Origin: Hondaea fermentalgiana
Taxonomy: Eukaryota; Sar; Bigyra; Thraustochytrida; Thraustochytriidae
DNA: 64,000 bases
Direction of reading: 5' to 3'
Assembly: GCA_014084085.1 (NCBI GenBank)
Contig: NPFB01000070.1
Span: forward strand, 83,216 to 147,215
Shown here: piece after piece, positions 29,116 to 39,637 of the stretch
Position numbering within the stretch: position 1 is the first letter of the stretch
Layout of the letters: each line of letters opens with the position of its first letter
Translations under genes and position numbers: made by a program
The notes under the pieces: generated by a model
What the model saw: only the letters and a program-made list of their open reading frames with translations
Told to the model about the DNA's origin: nothing
Databases searched by the model: none

Positions 29116-30228
29116 TCAGACAGAGGCATTTGCGTCAGGATTAGCGACGAGCGCCTTGGCCTGGTCTCTGGCCTTTTGACGCATGCGGCGGGCCCGTCGC
29201 ACATACAACACGACGGCGACCACGATGACGCAAAGGGACAGGACCACAGCGGAGACAGCCAGCTTGAAGGTGAGATCGCAATGCCCCTCGCTGTTTGCGG
29301 ATACCTGGATCGACTGCAAGGATGGTACCTGGGACCGGAGCAGAGACTCGTACGTGGAAACGCGCGTGAAAACGTCGGGGAGCGAGGTGTCGCAGTCGGC
29401 AGAAAAGGACGTGATCCCGATCTGGACGTAGCTTCCCGAGGTCGCAGTTGCAGACGTGTCGCTCTCGTCTGCTCCTGACTGGACGTACATTAGCAACGGG
29501 CCGCCCGAATCACCATAACAAATGCTGACCCCGTCCGCACCCGCGCAAATGTGCCAGTCCTCGCGAAGGTCCACCGACGTGCGAAAGAACTCGTGCGAGC
29601 ACTGGGCGAGGCACATGGTCGACGTGTTCGCTGCGTAAAGAGATCGAGACTCTGTCGTGGACTCCGGACTCAATACGCCCCAGCCCGCCATCGTTGCGGT
29701 GACGCCGTAGCCGATCAAGGAGTTCGCCGTGGGCAAAAGCACCGGGTCAAACGAAAGCTCTGTCCCGGCGTCGAGAGGAAAGCGCACGAGACCGACGTCG
29801 TTCTGGAGGCCTCCGTTGTTGTCCGTATAATCTACAAAGCCGTCATGTATGTAGTACTGGCTCGAGTACAGAGGGCCGATCTCGCCGACGCTGGATTGAA
29901 AAAGGGTTTCGCGCAAAAAGTAGGCCTCGATGCTGCTCGGGCTGTCCGCCAAGCAATGCGCGGCGGTGAGCACCATCACGTCGTCGCCGTCGCGCCCAAT
30001 GTAGGTGCCCCCGCACGCCGACGATTGCGAGCTCGACGTCACGACGAGCGACGCCAGGAACGGGTAGTCGGCCGTCTCCGACGCGACGCCGTTCACGACC
30101 CTCGCCGTGGACCCGGCCGCCGCCGTCATCGCCGCCGCCTTCGCGGCGGCGCCCGCATCATCCGCGGCAGCACCAGCGTCTGCGGCAGCGGGCGCCTCCG
30201 CGACGGGCTCCAGCGCGCGCCAGCCCAT
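29116..30228 (-). CDS. Membrane-anchored trypsin-fold (S1) serine protease
   Basis: 370 residues from the ATG at 30228. The S1 domain begins at RVVNG (residue 43), a normal zymogen cleavage site. The triad is His91 (TAAHC), Asp144 (NDVGLV) and Ser241 (YGDSGGP). The residue at the S1-pocket base (chymotrypsin 189) is Ser rather than Asp, so chymotrypsin-like rather than tryptic cleavage is likely. A single transmembrane segment (about 322-343) with a basic tail (RRARRMRQK) follows, so the catalytic domain should face outward or lumenal. The Ala-rich N terminus has no signal peptide. A CTCTGCAG splice-acceptor-like site about 25 bp upstream of this ATG suggests that a signal-peptide exon further upstream may be missing from this model. 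Confidence 0.8.
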   Translation of the reverse strand: MGWRALEPVAEAPAAADAGAAADDAGAAAKAAAMTAAAGSTARVVNGVASETADYPFLASLVVTSSSQSSACGGTYIGRDGDDVMVLTAAHCLADSPSSIEAYFLRETLFQSSVGEIGPLYSSQYYIHDGFVDYTDNNGGLQNDVGLVRFPLDAGTELSFDPVLLPTANSLIGYGVTATMAGWGVLSPESTTESRSLYAANTSTMCLAQCSHEFFRTSVDLREDWHICAGADGVSICYGDSGGPLLMYVQSGADESDTSATATSGSYVQIGITSFSADCDTSLPDVFTRVSTYESLLRSQVPSLQSIQVSANSEGHCDLTFKLAVSAVVLSLCVIVVAVVLYVRRARRMRQKARDQAKALVANPDANASV

Positions 30229-31045
30229 GCCGGGCCGCGCGCGATTCCGGGACTGCAGAGGCGCCGCGCGTGCCTGCTACGGAGCGCGCGCTCACAGGCG
30301 GCCGTCCTGCACACGCGCACAACCGAAACAAGCAGCAGCCGCAGACAAGGGGGAGAAACAGGGAGTCCGACTCGACTCGACCCGACCCGGCGCGGAGGAG
30401 GAGGCGAGAGGACGCACGAGGAGGCGGCCGAGCTGCACGCCGCGCCCATGTCGCGCCGCGCGCCGCTGCCGCTGCTGACTTGCGACAGCGACTGGAAAGC
30501 TAGCGAGCGAGCGAAGCAAGCACGACGTGGCGCGCACGGTGGAATGGATGACGAGACACGCATGGGAGTCACGGCGGCATGGAGAGCTTACTTAGCCAGG
30601 CCTAGCTAGGCCTAGGGCTGGGCCTAGGGAGCTAGCTAGCAAGAAGTGTGCGCTGCACGCGCTGCGACGGCAGGGAATCGATGACTGATTGATCGACACG
30701 GATTGATCGACTCGCCGAAGGGGGACGTGGTCGTCATGGGTCTGCAAGGTCTTCTGGGAGAGCGAGGTCCATCGTTGTATACGTTTCTATGCTCACTATA
30801 CCTTCTACCTCCGATCACCCGTCGGTCGACAAGCTTTGTCCGTGGTCGGCCCGCGTGGCTGGCCAGCGCTGGCTTGCGTTAGTTGCTGGCAGGAAAGCCT
30901 AGCGGGAAAGTCTGCCTTCGTTGGCTGCCCCCACGAGACACAGACCATAACGCACCCGCTTTTATGTTTTATACCTCGATTGGTTGGTACTTTCTGGATT
31001 AAAATGTGCAAAATGACCAAGAAGTCACGCACAGGGTCGGCCCGC
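30229..31045. other. Intergenic with TAGGCCTA-type palindromes
   Basis: 5' flank of the protease and 3' flank of the hexosaminidase. It contains a cluster of GGCCTAG motifs near 30597-30630. An upstream signal-peptide exon of the protease may lie here (a minus-strand ATG near 30449 opens a frame rich in Cys/Ser/Pro), but I could not fix it. Confidence 0.35.
30597..30630. promoter_or_regulatory. Cluster of TAGGCCTA/GGGCCTAGG palindromes
   Basis: Three near-palindromic units (AGGCCTAG, TAGGCCTAGG, GGGCCTAGGG) in 34 bp, about 370 bp upstream of the minus-strand protease start. The same motif lies near other gene starts in this window. A regulatory role is inference. Confidence 0.3.
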
Positions 31046-32719
31046 TCATTGTTGTGAACACGAGCCTGCCCGCGGAACATCAGGGCGGAGCATAGGCTTG
31101 CCCCGGATCTCCGAGTCGTCTGGAATGGGCGCGACGGGAAAACCGCGGCGGATCATGTGGCAGCGAAATTGGCGCGCGCGCCCAATCACGGCTTGCGTCG
31201 CCTCCTTGGGAGACCATAGGTGCTCAGAGACGCCCGCAAGCCGCGGCCAAATCGTTTGTAACAACACAGAGACGTCGAGCTTCTCAGCCCATACTGCCCC
31301 ACCGCCGCCCAGTACCAGAGAACAATCCCTCGTGCCTTTGCCGCAGGGATCAGTGAACCGTGTTGCCTTATATGAGGCCTGGCCGTCAAAGTACCACGAA
31401 TTGACGGGCGAATGCAGGACATTGAAACCTTGCCCAATGGCCTTGAAGACCTGGTCGCTGCGAAGCCAGTAGTGAAAAATGCTTGTCTTGGGCCACGATT
31501 GGCCAAAGTTCACAAAGACCTCCTCCCAGCTGACTGGTGTCACGCCCAAGGTATCCGAGGCCTCAGCATGCGCTGTCTTAACAAATTCGAGATACAGTTG
31601 CTTGGCGTCGAGGTGGTGATCTTGCGCGTACTTCATCGTAGCCGGGTCCTTCGCCCAGGTTGTCTTCCAGTTTACCTCATCTCCGCCAAGATGCATTAAA
31701 GTGTCTGGGAAGATGTCATGAATCTCTGCCATGAGCTTGGAAATCACCGTTTGCGCACCGCCCCCCGCAAGCGTGATAACCTCTTTGCGTGCAGTGCAGA
31801 TATCCGGACGACCTACGCACCAAGACTTGGAGTGCCCAGGGATGTCGAGCTCTGGCATGACGCGGATACCTCTGGCGTGCGCATAGGCAACAATCGACCG
31901 CAAATCTCCCGAAGTATACTTGTCTTGGCCATTGTAGGCGCCCTTGCAGAGTTCAGGCACGCTCTCGCTGCACCAAGGGAAAGATTGGTCGTCCATAAGA
32001 TGCCAATGTAGAACATTGATCTTGGTATGGGCCATGCCGTCCAAAATCTTGCGCAGCGTGGGAATTGGAATGTAGTGCCGGCTCGAGTCTACGAGTAGCT
32101 CGCGGTGCGGGAACCGAGGCGCGTCACGAATATCCCAGTCTGCATGAGCGATCTCGTAGACTGCCATCTCAGCATTATAGTGGACGAGCTGGCTGAATGT
32201 CTCGAGCCCATGGATTGCACCAAACATGGTTGCTGCCTCAAGTTGGATGGCCTGGTCCGTCACCTGAAGCGAGTAGCTCTCGTCGACTCCAAGAGACTGA
32301 ATCGAGCTTGCATCTTGAACTGTAATCTTGATGGCGTCAAGACATGCTACATCGCTGCAGGGGCTTGGCGCGATCTTATGCGATGGTGAAAAAATTAGAT
32401 TTACAATACGACCGATGGCGTCTTTGAGCAGTGCGCATTCTCCGCCCTTTTCTTTGCCACACTTTTCCACGTCCCACGTGAACGTGGCAGTATTGAGCCG
32501 CACGCGTTTGGTGCCGTGCATGACATGCGCTGGCAGAGGAAATGGCAAGTTTTCGGGCAGAGCCTCCCAAGCGACGTTGGTTTCGAGGGGCCGATCCGGG
32601 TCTCGTCTTCGCGCTTGCGCATTTGCGCCCGACACTGCGACCCCTCGTAAAAGGGCGAGAAATAGCGCAAGTACCAGCGCCAGCGCCAGCGTGTGAGGCC
32701 GCTGCGTGCTCAAGGCCAT
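31046..32719 (-). CDS. HEX: Secreted/lysosomal beta-N-acetylhexosaminidase (GH20)
   Basis: 557 residues from the ATG at 32719, chosen because a signal peptide follows directly (LALALVLALFLALLRGVAVSGANA). The N-terminal GH20 accessory domain covers about residues 50-195. The catalytic TIM barrel starts at RFPHRELLVDSSRHY, with the conserved HWHLMDDQSFP and MPELDIPGH strands. The catalytic Asp-Glu pair is in HLGGDEVNW (Asp347-Glu348). A second-half motif (WEEVF, and WPRLAGVSEHLWS near the end) is intact, so the enzyme should be active. It removes terminal GlcNAc/GalNAc from glycans, glycolipids or chitin fragments, in lysosome-like compartments or outside the cell. It is a normal family length with no visible defect. 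Confidence 0.9.
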   Translation of the reverse strand: MALSTQRPHTLALALVLALFLALLRGVAVSGANAQARRRDPDRPLETNVAWEALPENLPFPLPAHVMHGTKRVRLNTATFTWDVEKCGKEKGGECALLKDAIGRIVNLIFSPSHKIAPSPCSDVACLDAIKITVQDASSIQSLGVDESYSLQVTDQAIQLEAATMFGAIHGLETFSQLVHYNAEMAVYEIAHADWDIRDAPRFPHRELLVDSSRHYIPIPTLRKILDGMAHTKINVLHWHLMDDQSFPWCSESVPELCKGAYNGQDKYTSGDLRSIVAYAHARGIRVMPELDIPGHSKSWCVGRPDICTARKEVITLAGGGAQTVISKLMAEIHDIFPDTLMHLGGDEVNWKTTWAKDPATMKYAQDHHLDAKQLYLEFVKTAHAEASDTLGVTPVSWEEVFVNFGQSWPKTSIFHYWLRSDQVFKAIGQGFNVLHSPVNSWYFDGQASYKATRFTDPCGKGTRDCSLVLGGGGAVWAEKLDVSVLLQTIWPRLAGVSEHLWSPKEATQAVIGRARQFRCHMIRRGFPVAPIPDDSEIRGKPMLRPDVPRAGSCSQQ

Positions 32720-34032
32720 GACGACGATCCTCTTGTTGGCTGCCTTCGTCACCCTCTGCCCGCAGCCTTGCCGTGATGCTGTCAGCGGGGTGAGCCGTGA
32801 GCTGCGCGCGCCGCTCCCCACGCGCCGGTTGAGCTTGTATGCTCGCGCCTTGACCGAGAGGTGAGAACCTCTGTCGGTTCGACGTTTTGGACTTTCTTTA
32901 CGCTACGCAGTCCTTTGCAGGCCTCGACAACACGTTGGCCTTCTGCCAAAACCAGCTGGCTGGCTGACCTGCTGGTTACCTCGCTGGCTGGCTAGCCTTC
33001 ACATCCGGTCTTGACAACAATGTGGAGAAGAAGAGAAAAGACTGTTGGTGCAGAATGATGTGGATTGTGCGTGAATCGCTCGCGCTACGTTTGCAAGGTA
33101 AAAATATCGCTCTTGCTTCGATGCAGGGAGCAATGCCGGATTCATCGCCGACCATTTGCACGCGGCGAAGTCAGAAGAAAGCCGGAGATCAAAGGGGTCG
33201 CCTGCACGCTGGTCATCAGCGATGCTGCTCGATATCAAAGAACAGGCGTCATACTAACGAAAGGGTACATCCAGATCAACATCCAGGATGCATACTACCT
33301 TGAGGGAGAACTTCCCTCAACATGAAACCAAGGTAATTTTTGCGTAAAGCGATAGCAGAGACCCCTTCTTGGGCCACGAGCTGTTGCACTCCTCTTGCAT
33401 TTCAATTCTAAAGGTGCTGTACTTTTTACAAGACAACGATGGCCTGGCTTGTCGTATCGTAAAGAACGATCAATTGTGCCTTGATCAAGCCTTTCGCGCG
33501 GTGATTGAATTTGAGCAGGCTATATGCACACGTCTGCGCGGTCTTTAGGTATATCTTGCTTCGTCAAGCACCTAGTCGTGCCGTCTTAAAGAAATGACGC
33601 CCTTCTCAAGCCCAAGTCATATGTCTCAGTTCTCGAGGGTAGGCTAGATAGGAAAAAGGGTGGATTGCCCTCAAGAGAGCTCGCCGACAGGGACTGCCCC
33701 CCTTCTTGCCTCCCCAAAAAAATGGAGCTCGCCGATAGGGACTGCCATCAAATCTCGTAATTCTCTTTCCTCTTTCATCTTGAAAAGCTCATGCCGGCGG
33801 TCTCTAGGAGCTCATCCAGGCTCACCTCATCTCACCGTGACCTTTCCCTGCGCAACCCCAATTTCGTGGGACGGACTTATACCGGTCCGGTCCCCCATGG
33901 CAAAGAAGACGAAGCAGCAGATCGCATTTGAGCGGCAAGAGCACTTGAGCAGAAGAGCGCGGCACAGCGCGGAGAAGAGGCAAGCATAGCGACGCAAGGA
34001 GAACGTTCGGCACGCAGCGTAGGTCCGGCAAG
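32720..34032. other. Bidirectional intergenic region, no gene seen
   Basis: 1.3 kb between the divergent starts of the hexosaminidase (minus) and the enoyl-CoA hydratase-family gene (plus). Small frames around 32976-33325 and 33660-33989 lack coding features. A repeated phrase GAGCTCGCCGA(C/T)AGGGACTGCC occurs at about 33678 and 33725, a short local duplication. Confidence 0.45.
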
Positions 34033-34905
34033 ATGGTGCTCAAGGTGGAGGTGAAGGACAAGGTGATGACGATGACCATCTCGCGACCCGAGATCCGCAA
34101 CGCGTGGACGGAGAAGCTGCGCGACGATATCTGCAAGGCCGTGGACCAGGCGAACAAGGACCCGAATGTTCGCGCCGTGATCTTGACCGGCGACCCTGCA
34201 GGCAATGCGTTTTGTGCTGGCATGCAGCTCGCGGGCGACAAGGAGTCTGCCGCCGTCTTGGCGAATGACATCCCGGAAGGCCGCAAGTCCGACAACTCGA
34301 CCTTTCGCGACGGTGGCGGTATCGCATCGCTTGCCATTCTCAACTGCACCAAGCCCGTGATTGCTGCAATGAACGGCGCTGCCGTGGGCGTGGGCATGAC
34401 CCTTGCGTGCTGCTGCGACATGCGCGTGATGGCCGAGGGATCCAAATGTGGCTTTGTCTTTGTTCGCCGCGGCCTTGCGTGCGAGTCGATCTCGTCGTGG
34501 ACGCTGCGCAAGCTCGTGGGCACGGGTAAGGCCATGGAGCTTGTGCTGACAGGCCGTGTCTTCAAGTCCGAAGAGGCGCCGCCGGGTCTCTTCAACTACG
34601 TTCTGCCCAAGGATCAAGTGTTGGCCAAGGCGACTGAGCTCGCTCGTGAGATTGCAGACTACACCAGCGCCGTGGGTGTGAGTCTTTCCAAGTTCGCCAT
34701 CCTGCGCAATGGCAACATGAGCCCAGAGGAAGCGCACTTGGTTGAGTCGCGCATGATCCATAATGCCCTGGGCAGCGATGATTTCGAAGAGGGCCGCAAG
34801 TCGTTCCTGGAGAAACGCCCTCCCAACTTTACGACCGACCCGTTCCGCAATCTGCCCGAGTTCTACCCGTGGTGGGTGCAGATCAAGACGCACCCGAAGC
34901 TCTGA
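34033..34905 (+). CDS. Enoyl-CoA hydratase/isomerase family protein, possibly peroxisomal
   Basis: 290 residues; the ATG at 34033 opens the crotonase fold directly, so there is no mitochondrial leader. Crotonase landmarks: RPEIRNAW, the oxyanion-hole region AFCAGMQL, KPVIAAMNGAAVGVGMTLACCCDMRV, and the active-site helix FVRRGLACESISSWTLRKLVG with the Glu expected for hydration/isomerisation. This last helix resembles bacterial-type hydratases with RRGxxxExxSSW. The C terminus is HPKL; PKL is a weak peroxisomal PTS1-like tripeptide, so beta-oxidation in peroxisomes is plausible. Hydratase versus delta3-delta2 isomerase cannot be settled from sequence. Confidence 0.85.
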   Translation: MVLKVEVKDKVMTMTISRPEIRNAWTEKLRDDICKAVDQANKDPNVRAVILTGDPAGNAFCAGMQLAGDKESAAVLANDIPEGRKSDNSTFRDGGGIASLAILNCTKPVIAAMNGAAVGVGMTLACCCDMRVMAEGSKCGFVFVRRGLACESISSWTLRKLVGTGKAMELVLTGRVFKSEEAPPGLFNYVLPKDQVLAKATELAREIADYTSAVGVSLSKFAILRNGNMSPEEAHLVESRMIHNALGSDDFEEGRKSFLEKRPPNFTTDPFRNLPEFYPWWVQIKTHPKL

Positions 34906-35947
34906 TTCATCTCAACTTCAAGTTATCAAGCACGGGTTCCGATAAATTCAAAGAATTTTACTGCGAAGCATTCATATTTTTTATTTCTGTCATTGAGAGA
35001 AAGTGATGTTTTCGATGAGTGACCTTTGCAACAGACAGTTGACTGCATGGCCAGTCTGTGCTTGTGACTTCTATTTTCAACCATGTTTACGTCGCAAGGT
35101 ACTCGCAATAGAATTTTGTATCAGCTGATAGCTCATTGTCCATTCACAACAGACGAAGAGATTTGTTGCCACCCCTTGTCGCCTAGAATTGTAGTAGGGG
35201 GGGCGGGGGGAGAAGGCGTACATGCCGCGACATCAGAGCCAAAATAAGGCTTCTCCATGACTAAACTTCTCTAAAATCGTGTACACCCAAATATTTTTAT
35301 TGATCAGCATTCGAGATCTCGCAACCGCCACGGCGGACGTTTTTTATACATTTTCCAAGCTTTCTGAAACGCTTCGTTCTTATCTCCTCCAAGTTGTGGC
35401 TCTCGTCGAGTGTAAAACCTTGCATGTTTCAATGTTGATATGGTGTCATGGCAAACCGGAGCTTTTCTTTCTTGAGAGACAGGCTCGAAAGATTGCTGAA
35501 GCGAAGAGAGAAAGCAACTTGATAAGTAAAGACAGGTTTGGCAGCGTGGTATTTACTGTTGAAAATCATAATGAAAGAAAGTCTTTGTCAGGCCAAACAA
35601 AATAATTGAATGAAGATTTGAAGGAACAGGGTGTCCATGCGGCAGGCTTGGACGCCATCCCTCTAATGCAGGGAGGAGGAACAAAGTTGTCGCAGTGCTT
35701 GGCTCTAGAGGTCAGTTGGCTGATGCTTGTATACTCGCGAGCTGATCACTGGCATGCAGACCAATTGACCCGGTTCTAAAGCTTGCACTGTCTGAAGAGA
35801 ATATACGTACAGGTCAGGAAGGAGCGCGGATAAAAGGAAGCTTAAGCCGCGGGGTACGTGCGTTCACGCATGCCTTGACGGCGAGAGGAGACTCCTCTTT
35901 TCTCCCCCCCTCCTTTTCTTTTCTTTGAAGTTCCAGTGCTTCTGGGA
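34906..35947. other. Intergenic, AT-richer, no gene seen
   Basis: 3' flanks of the enoyl-CoA hydratase-family gene and the kinase (convergent). A 108-codon frame at 35279-35605 has no domain and AT-driven composition. Nothing else is supported. Confidence 0.45.
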
Positions 35948-37441
35948 TTACCACTCGCCAACCTCTGTGCTGCCATAGGCGGTTGAAGGGTCCCAGGTCC
36001 ACCAAGGGGCGAGTTCGGTCCAGAAGCGGGAAGCCTGAATTTCTTCAAAGCCGCGCCGGTATCCAAGACGTGTGTGCGGTGCCTTGCGAAAGCTGGCAGC
36101 AAAAAATGTGCGGAGAGACATAGGTGTTCGAATGGCCTCTCGGGTCTCAAGAAAGTCAGGAACCTCGACTGGAGCCTGGCAGATAAGGTCGCACATGGTC
36201 ACATCGTCCTCATGGTACCAGGGCCAGTTCGCAAAAAGGGCCTCGAATGCGAGAACAGCAAAGGACCACCAGTCGGACTCCGTGCCGTGAGGCTTGCGCT
36301 TGAAGATTTCGGGCCCGGCGTAAGCGATCGTGCCGGACTGGGTCACGCACTCGAGACGGCCATTCGTGCGGTTGGTGTGGCGGGCAGGATCGAGCGTGGT
36401 GGAGAGTCCGAAGTCGAGGAGCTTGGCGGTGCCCTGCTGGGAGATGCCGACGTTTTCAGGCTTGAGGTCTCCGTGGATGATGTTGTGGCGGTGAAGGCAG
36501 TCAAGGCCACGCGCCACGTCTGCCAGAATGACAAGGTGCTCACAAGTGCGGAGGGCCTCGTCGCAGCCCCAAACACTGTAGAGGTCACCCTGCTCGCAGT
36601 ACTCGAGGACGATGAGCGCGCTGTCACCCATGTCGCAAGCGTATTCAAGCTTGACGATGTTGTCGGACTCTAGGTGGAGACGCTTGCGCAGAACGGCGAG
36701 CTCGCTCTTGCCATGTTGGGAATTTTTTCGCTGTGTGAGCGGGACATTTTTCACCACGAGACGCTGGCTCATGGCTTCAGGGTCTGCGAGGAGGTGCTGG
36801 GCGCCAGGGATCTTGCCCACTTCCGGGCGCTCGATGAGGAGAACGTCGCCATAGGTGCCCTGGAGGTTGACGATGGGGTTGAGGCTGTTGAGGACGAGTT
36901 CGCCCTGGAGAGGCCCGGTGCTGGCGGCGGCGGAGGCGCCGCTTGCGCCAGCATCGGAGGGAGTGAGCACCTTCTCTTGTGTGATTTGAGTTGGGGCCGG
37001 AGAGAGGGAGGCGCGTAATGAGCTGGTGGCCGCACTCATGGAGAGAGACCTTGTGAGGCTGCCTGGGATGCTCGGGGCCGGCGACTTGGGATGTTGCGGT
37101 GTCTGTGCGTCTGAAAGGGCAAAGGGGGCCGTTGGTACGACTTTTGCCGATGTCGGAGACCCGACTGCACTGGAGGGTGCGCTGCTATTGTTCATAATTT
37201 TGGTATCAACCCAGAGTCCGCTGGGTCTTGGCCGTGAGCGCTCTGGTTTGTTGGCTTGGGGCGGGCGTGTGGTCTTGGGGAGGACCGTCGCTGCGCTCAT
37301 GACATCCTCGGCTACCTTGGCAACCGCTTCCACAGACAAGGGTTGCGCCTTGCGTTGCTGCGTGTGCTCTTGCAGCAGCATCGTCGCTTGCGGCGGCAGT
37401 AGCTGCTCCTGCTGCTTGCTGAGCACGTCGAGTCTGTGCAT
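35948..37441 (-). CDS. AGC-like serine/threonine protein kinase
   Basis: 497 residues from the ATG at 37441; the open frame upstream is a Leu/Ala/Cys run coded by an (AAGC)n repeat and was rejected. Residues 1-180 are Ser/Pro/Thr/Gln-rich and disordered. The kinase domain covers about residues 195-490: LVVKNVP (Lys of the VAIK motif), HGDLKPENV (catalytic loop), DFGLS, GTIAYAGPE (activation segment end), SDWWSFAVLAFE and TRLGYRRGFEEIQASRFW. The DWW and RLG...F(E)EI...FW pattern is typical of AGC kinases. The G loop is degenerate (QGTYGDVLLIE), but the catalytic residues are present. The substrate and pathway are unknown. Confidence 0.8.
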   Translation of the reverse strand: MHRLDVLSKQQEQLLPPQATMLLQEHTQQRKAQPLSVEAVAKVAEDVMSAATVLPKTTRPPQANKPERSRPRPSGLWVDTKIMNNSSAPSSAVGSPTSAKVVPTAPFALSDAQTPQHPKSPAPSIPGSLTRSLSMSAATSSLRASLSPAPTQITQEKVLTPSDAGASGASAAASTGPLQGELVLNSLNPIVNLQGTYGDVLLIERPEVGKIPGAQHLLADPEAMSQRLVVKNVPLTQRKNSQHGKSELAVLRKRLHLESDNIVKLEYACDMGDSALIVLEYCEQGDLYSVWGCDEALRTCEHLVILADVARGLDCLHRHNIIHGDLKPENVGISQQGTAKLLDFGLSTTLDPARHTNRTNGRLECVTQSGTIAYAGPEIFKRKPHGTESDWWSFAVLAFEALFANWPWYHEDDVTMCDLICQAPVEVPDFLETREAIRTPMSLRTFFAASFRKAPHTRLGYRRGFEEIQASRFWTELAPWWTWDPSTAYGSTEVGEW

Positions 37442-37593
37442 GCTGTTTGTTTGTTTGCTTGTTTGTTTGTTCGTCGAGTCTCTCTGTGTCTCTGTCTGGG
37501 GCGCGGAGAGGGCAGCGAGCAAGCGTGGAGGCGCTGAGGCGAGTTGCCGTTTACAGCGCCGCGCCGTGCCGGGCCCGGCAGGCAGCCAGACAG

Positions 37594-37635
<42 letters not shown>
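37594..37635. repeat. (AAGC)n microsatellite
   Basis: About ten AAGC units immediately upstream of the kinase start on the minus strand. Read as protein it gives a Leu-Ala-Cys-Leu repeat that falsely lengthens the kinase frame. Confidence 0.9.
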
Positions 37636-37827
37636 GAAGGAGCAACGAGAGCCAGCTGCTGGCCCTTCCTCGCCGCGGCTCGTCTTGTCTTGCCTAAGAG
37701 TGAACGCACGAAAGAATGAATGAGCGAACGCACGAGCGATAAGCAGACGCGGGCCGCGTCTCGTCTCGCTGCGCGCGGGGGCGCGAGCGCGGGGCCGCTG
37801 CTAGGCGTAGGCCCGCGCGGGGCGTGA

Positions 37828-37893
37828 GTGCTTGCGTGCGTGCGTGCGTGCGTGCGTGCGCGCGCGCGAGGCGTGCGTGCGTGCGTGCGTGCG
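37828..37893. repeat. (GTGC)n microsatellite
   Basis: Two adjoining GTGC arrays with a short GCGCGAGGC interruption. Frames through it are Cys/Val/Arg/Ala repeats. Confidence 0.85.
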
Positions 37894-39050
37894 ATCGACC
37901 ACGCTCGCTCGCCGAGCCGAGCCGAGCCGAGCGAGTCTTTTGCGAGTTTGCTCCCCGGGGAAGCGGCGCGCGGCGGTCCCGGAGCCCCTACCGTTTCGCC
38001 TACCCGACGCCTAGGCCTCGCCCGTCTCGCGGCCCCGCCCCCTCTGGGCCCACTGGCGCTCTCCCCCTCCCTCTGCCCCCCTCACACGCCTGCTCTCTCC
38101 CTCTCTCCCTCCGCCTCCGGCTCGCAGGCCGCGGCTGAAAGACCCGCCCGGCTGAAAGACGCGGAACGGCAGCGAGACTGTGAAACCCGGCTTGCACTCT
38201 TTTTCGCCTGTTTCTTTTTCCTTTTTTCTTTGGACATACTTCTTTTCCTTCTCCTTTCTCGACATGGAATGAAATTTTTTTTCCTTTTTCTTTTTCTTTA
38301 TCTGTTCTTTTCTTTCGTTGTCTCGCTCCTTTCCTTCCCCGTTTGCGGGTCTTTCACGCTCTTTGTTGGTCGGCGGGGCGCCGCGGGGGCTGCAGGCCCA
38401 CACGCGGCTCTCTCGACGCGGCTCGCCCGTTCGCCTGCGGAGCTTTCCGCCTGCGTGCTCGCCTACGTGCCTGCGTGCCTGCGTGCCTGCGTGCCTGCGA
38501 GCTTGCGTGCATAGGCATTCCCGCGCGCTTCTTGTGCCTTCCGGCCCTGCTGGCTGGCAACGTCCACGTTCGCGCACGCAAGTAGGCCCCCAGGTCGCGT
38601 CGTGTCCCGCATCCGAGCTGCGGGGCGGGGTCTGCGGCGTGTGGGCCGCGGGAGCGAAAGACCCTCTCAGCTTCCACCTACAGCAGCGCGCCAGAGTGAC
38701 GAAGTACTGCGCCCGACGTGCCTGCCTGCCAGCCTGCCTGTCTACCGGCCTGCGTTCGCAAGCTTTCGCGCGGCCCCATTGGCGGAAACAGCCCGGCCAG
38801 GGCCAGGCAGGGACAGACCTACAGGCAGACAGGCACGTTGACAGCAAGGCCAGTAAGGTTAGGCCGACGCGGCTGACCCTCCCTCCCTCACTCCCCCTCT
38901 CCCCCCCTTTCTCCCTCCCTCCCCGTGCAGACAGAGCCCTCCCCGCCCGCCCCCCGCAGAGCATCTGACCTTCCCCCGCGCGGCTGTAGGCGCTCACATT
39001 GGGCCCCGCCTCACAAACCGTCTGCGAGCCAAGCTGTGGTCGCCCCCCAC

Positions 39051-39052
<2 letters not shown>

Positions 39053-39087
<35 letters not shown>
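39053..39087. repeat. Poly-C tract at the edge of a sequence gap
   Basis: About 35 C residues running straight into a block of N. The homopolymer probably broke the assembly. Confidence 0.9.
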
Positions 39088-39187
39088 NNNNNNNNNNNNN
39101 NNNNNNNNNNNNNNNNNNNNNNNNNNNNNNNNNNNNNNNNNNNNNNNNNNNNNNNNNNNNNNNNNNNNNNNNNNNNNNNNNNNNNNN
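39088..39187. other. Assembly gap (100 N)
   Basis: Exactly 100 N, the usual placeholder for a gap of unknown size. Confidence 0.98.
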
Positions 39188-39589
39188 GAAGGCGCGGGGC
39201 GCGGGCGCGAGGTGACAGCCGCCATGAGGCCGCTGGCGCGCCAGCCCAAGGAAAGACCTCGCGCGCAGCGAGCCAGGCCCCGTCAGCTGCGAGCCAGGCC
39301 TGGCCGCGCGCCGCGTCCGTGAAAGATGCCGCCGAAAGACGCGCCTGGAAGCCACGCGAGGCGAGGCGAGGCCTGACGAGGCCTGAACGAGCCCGGGCAA
39401 GCCATCCAGCCAGTCAGCAAGCAAGCAAGCGAGCGAGCTTCGGCTGGCTGCTCCGACCGGCTGGCAAGCCTGCCAGCCTGCCTGCGACCAGCGCGCGGCG
39501 GCGAGTCGAGGCGCGACGAGGCCAAGCCGCCACGGCCCTCCCTCGCTCTTCTCCGCGGGCCGGCCGAGGCGTCCTCCACGCCACCCAAA

Positions 39590-39597
39590 CAGACAGC

Positions 39598-39637
<40 letters not shown>
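39590..39637. repeat. (AGAC)n microsatellite
   Basis: About eleven ACAG/AGAC units in the gene-poor region. Confidence 0.9.

Noticed and set aside
35279..35605. 108-codon plus-strand frame
   Set aside because: AT-rich, no domain, no conserved-looking start context; treated as intergenic.
37442..37645. N-terminal extension of the kinase with a Leu/Cys-rich, signal-like start
   Set aside because: The hydrophobic run is coded by an (AAGC)n microsatellite; the ATG at 37441 gives a normal disordered kinase N terminus.
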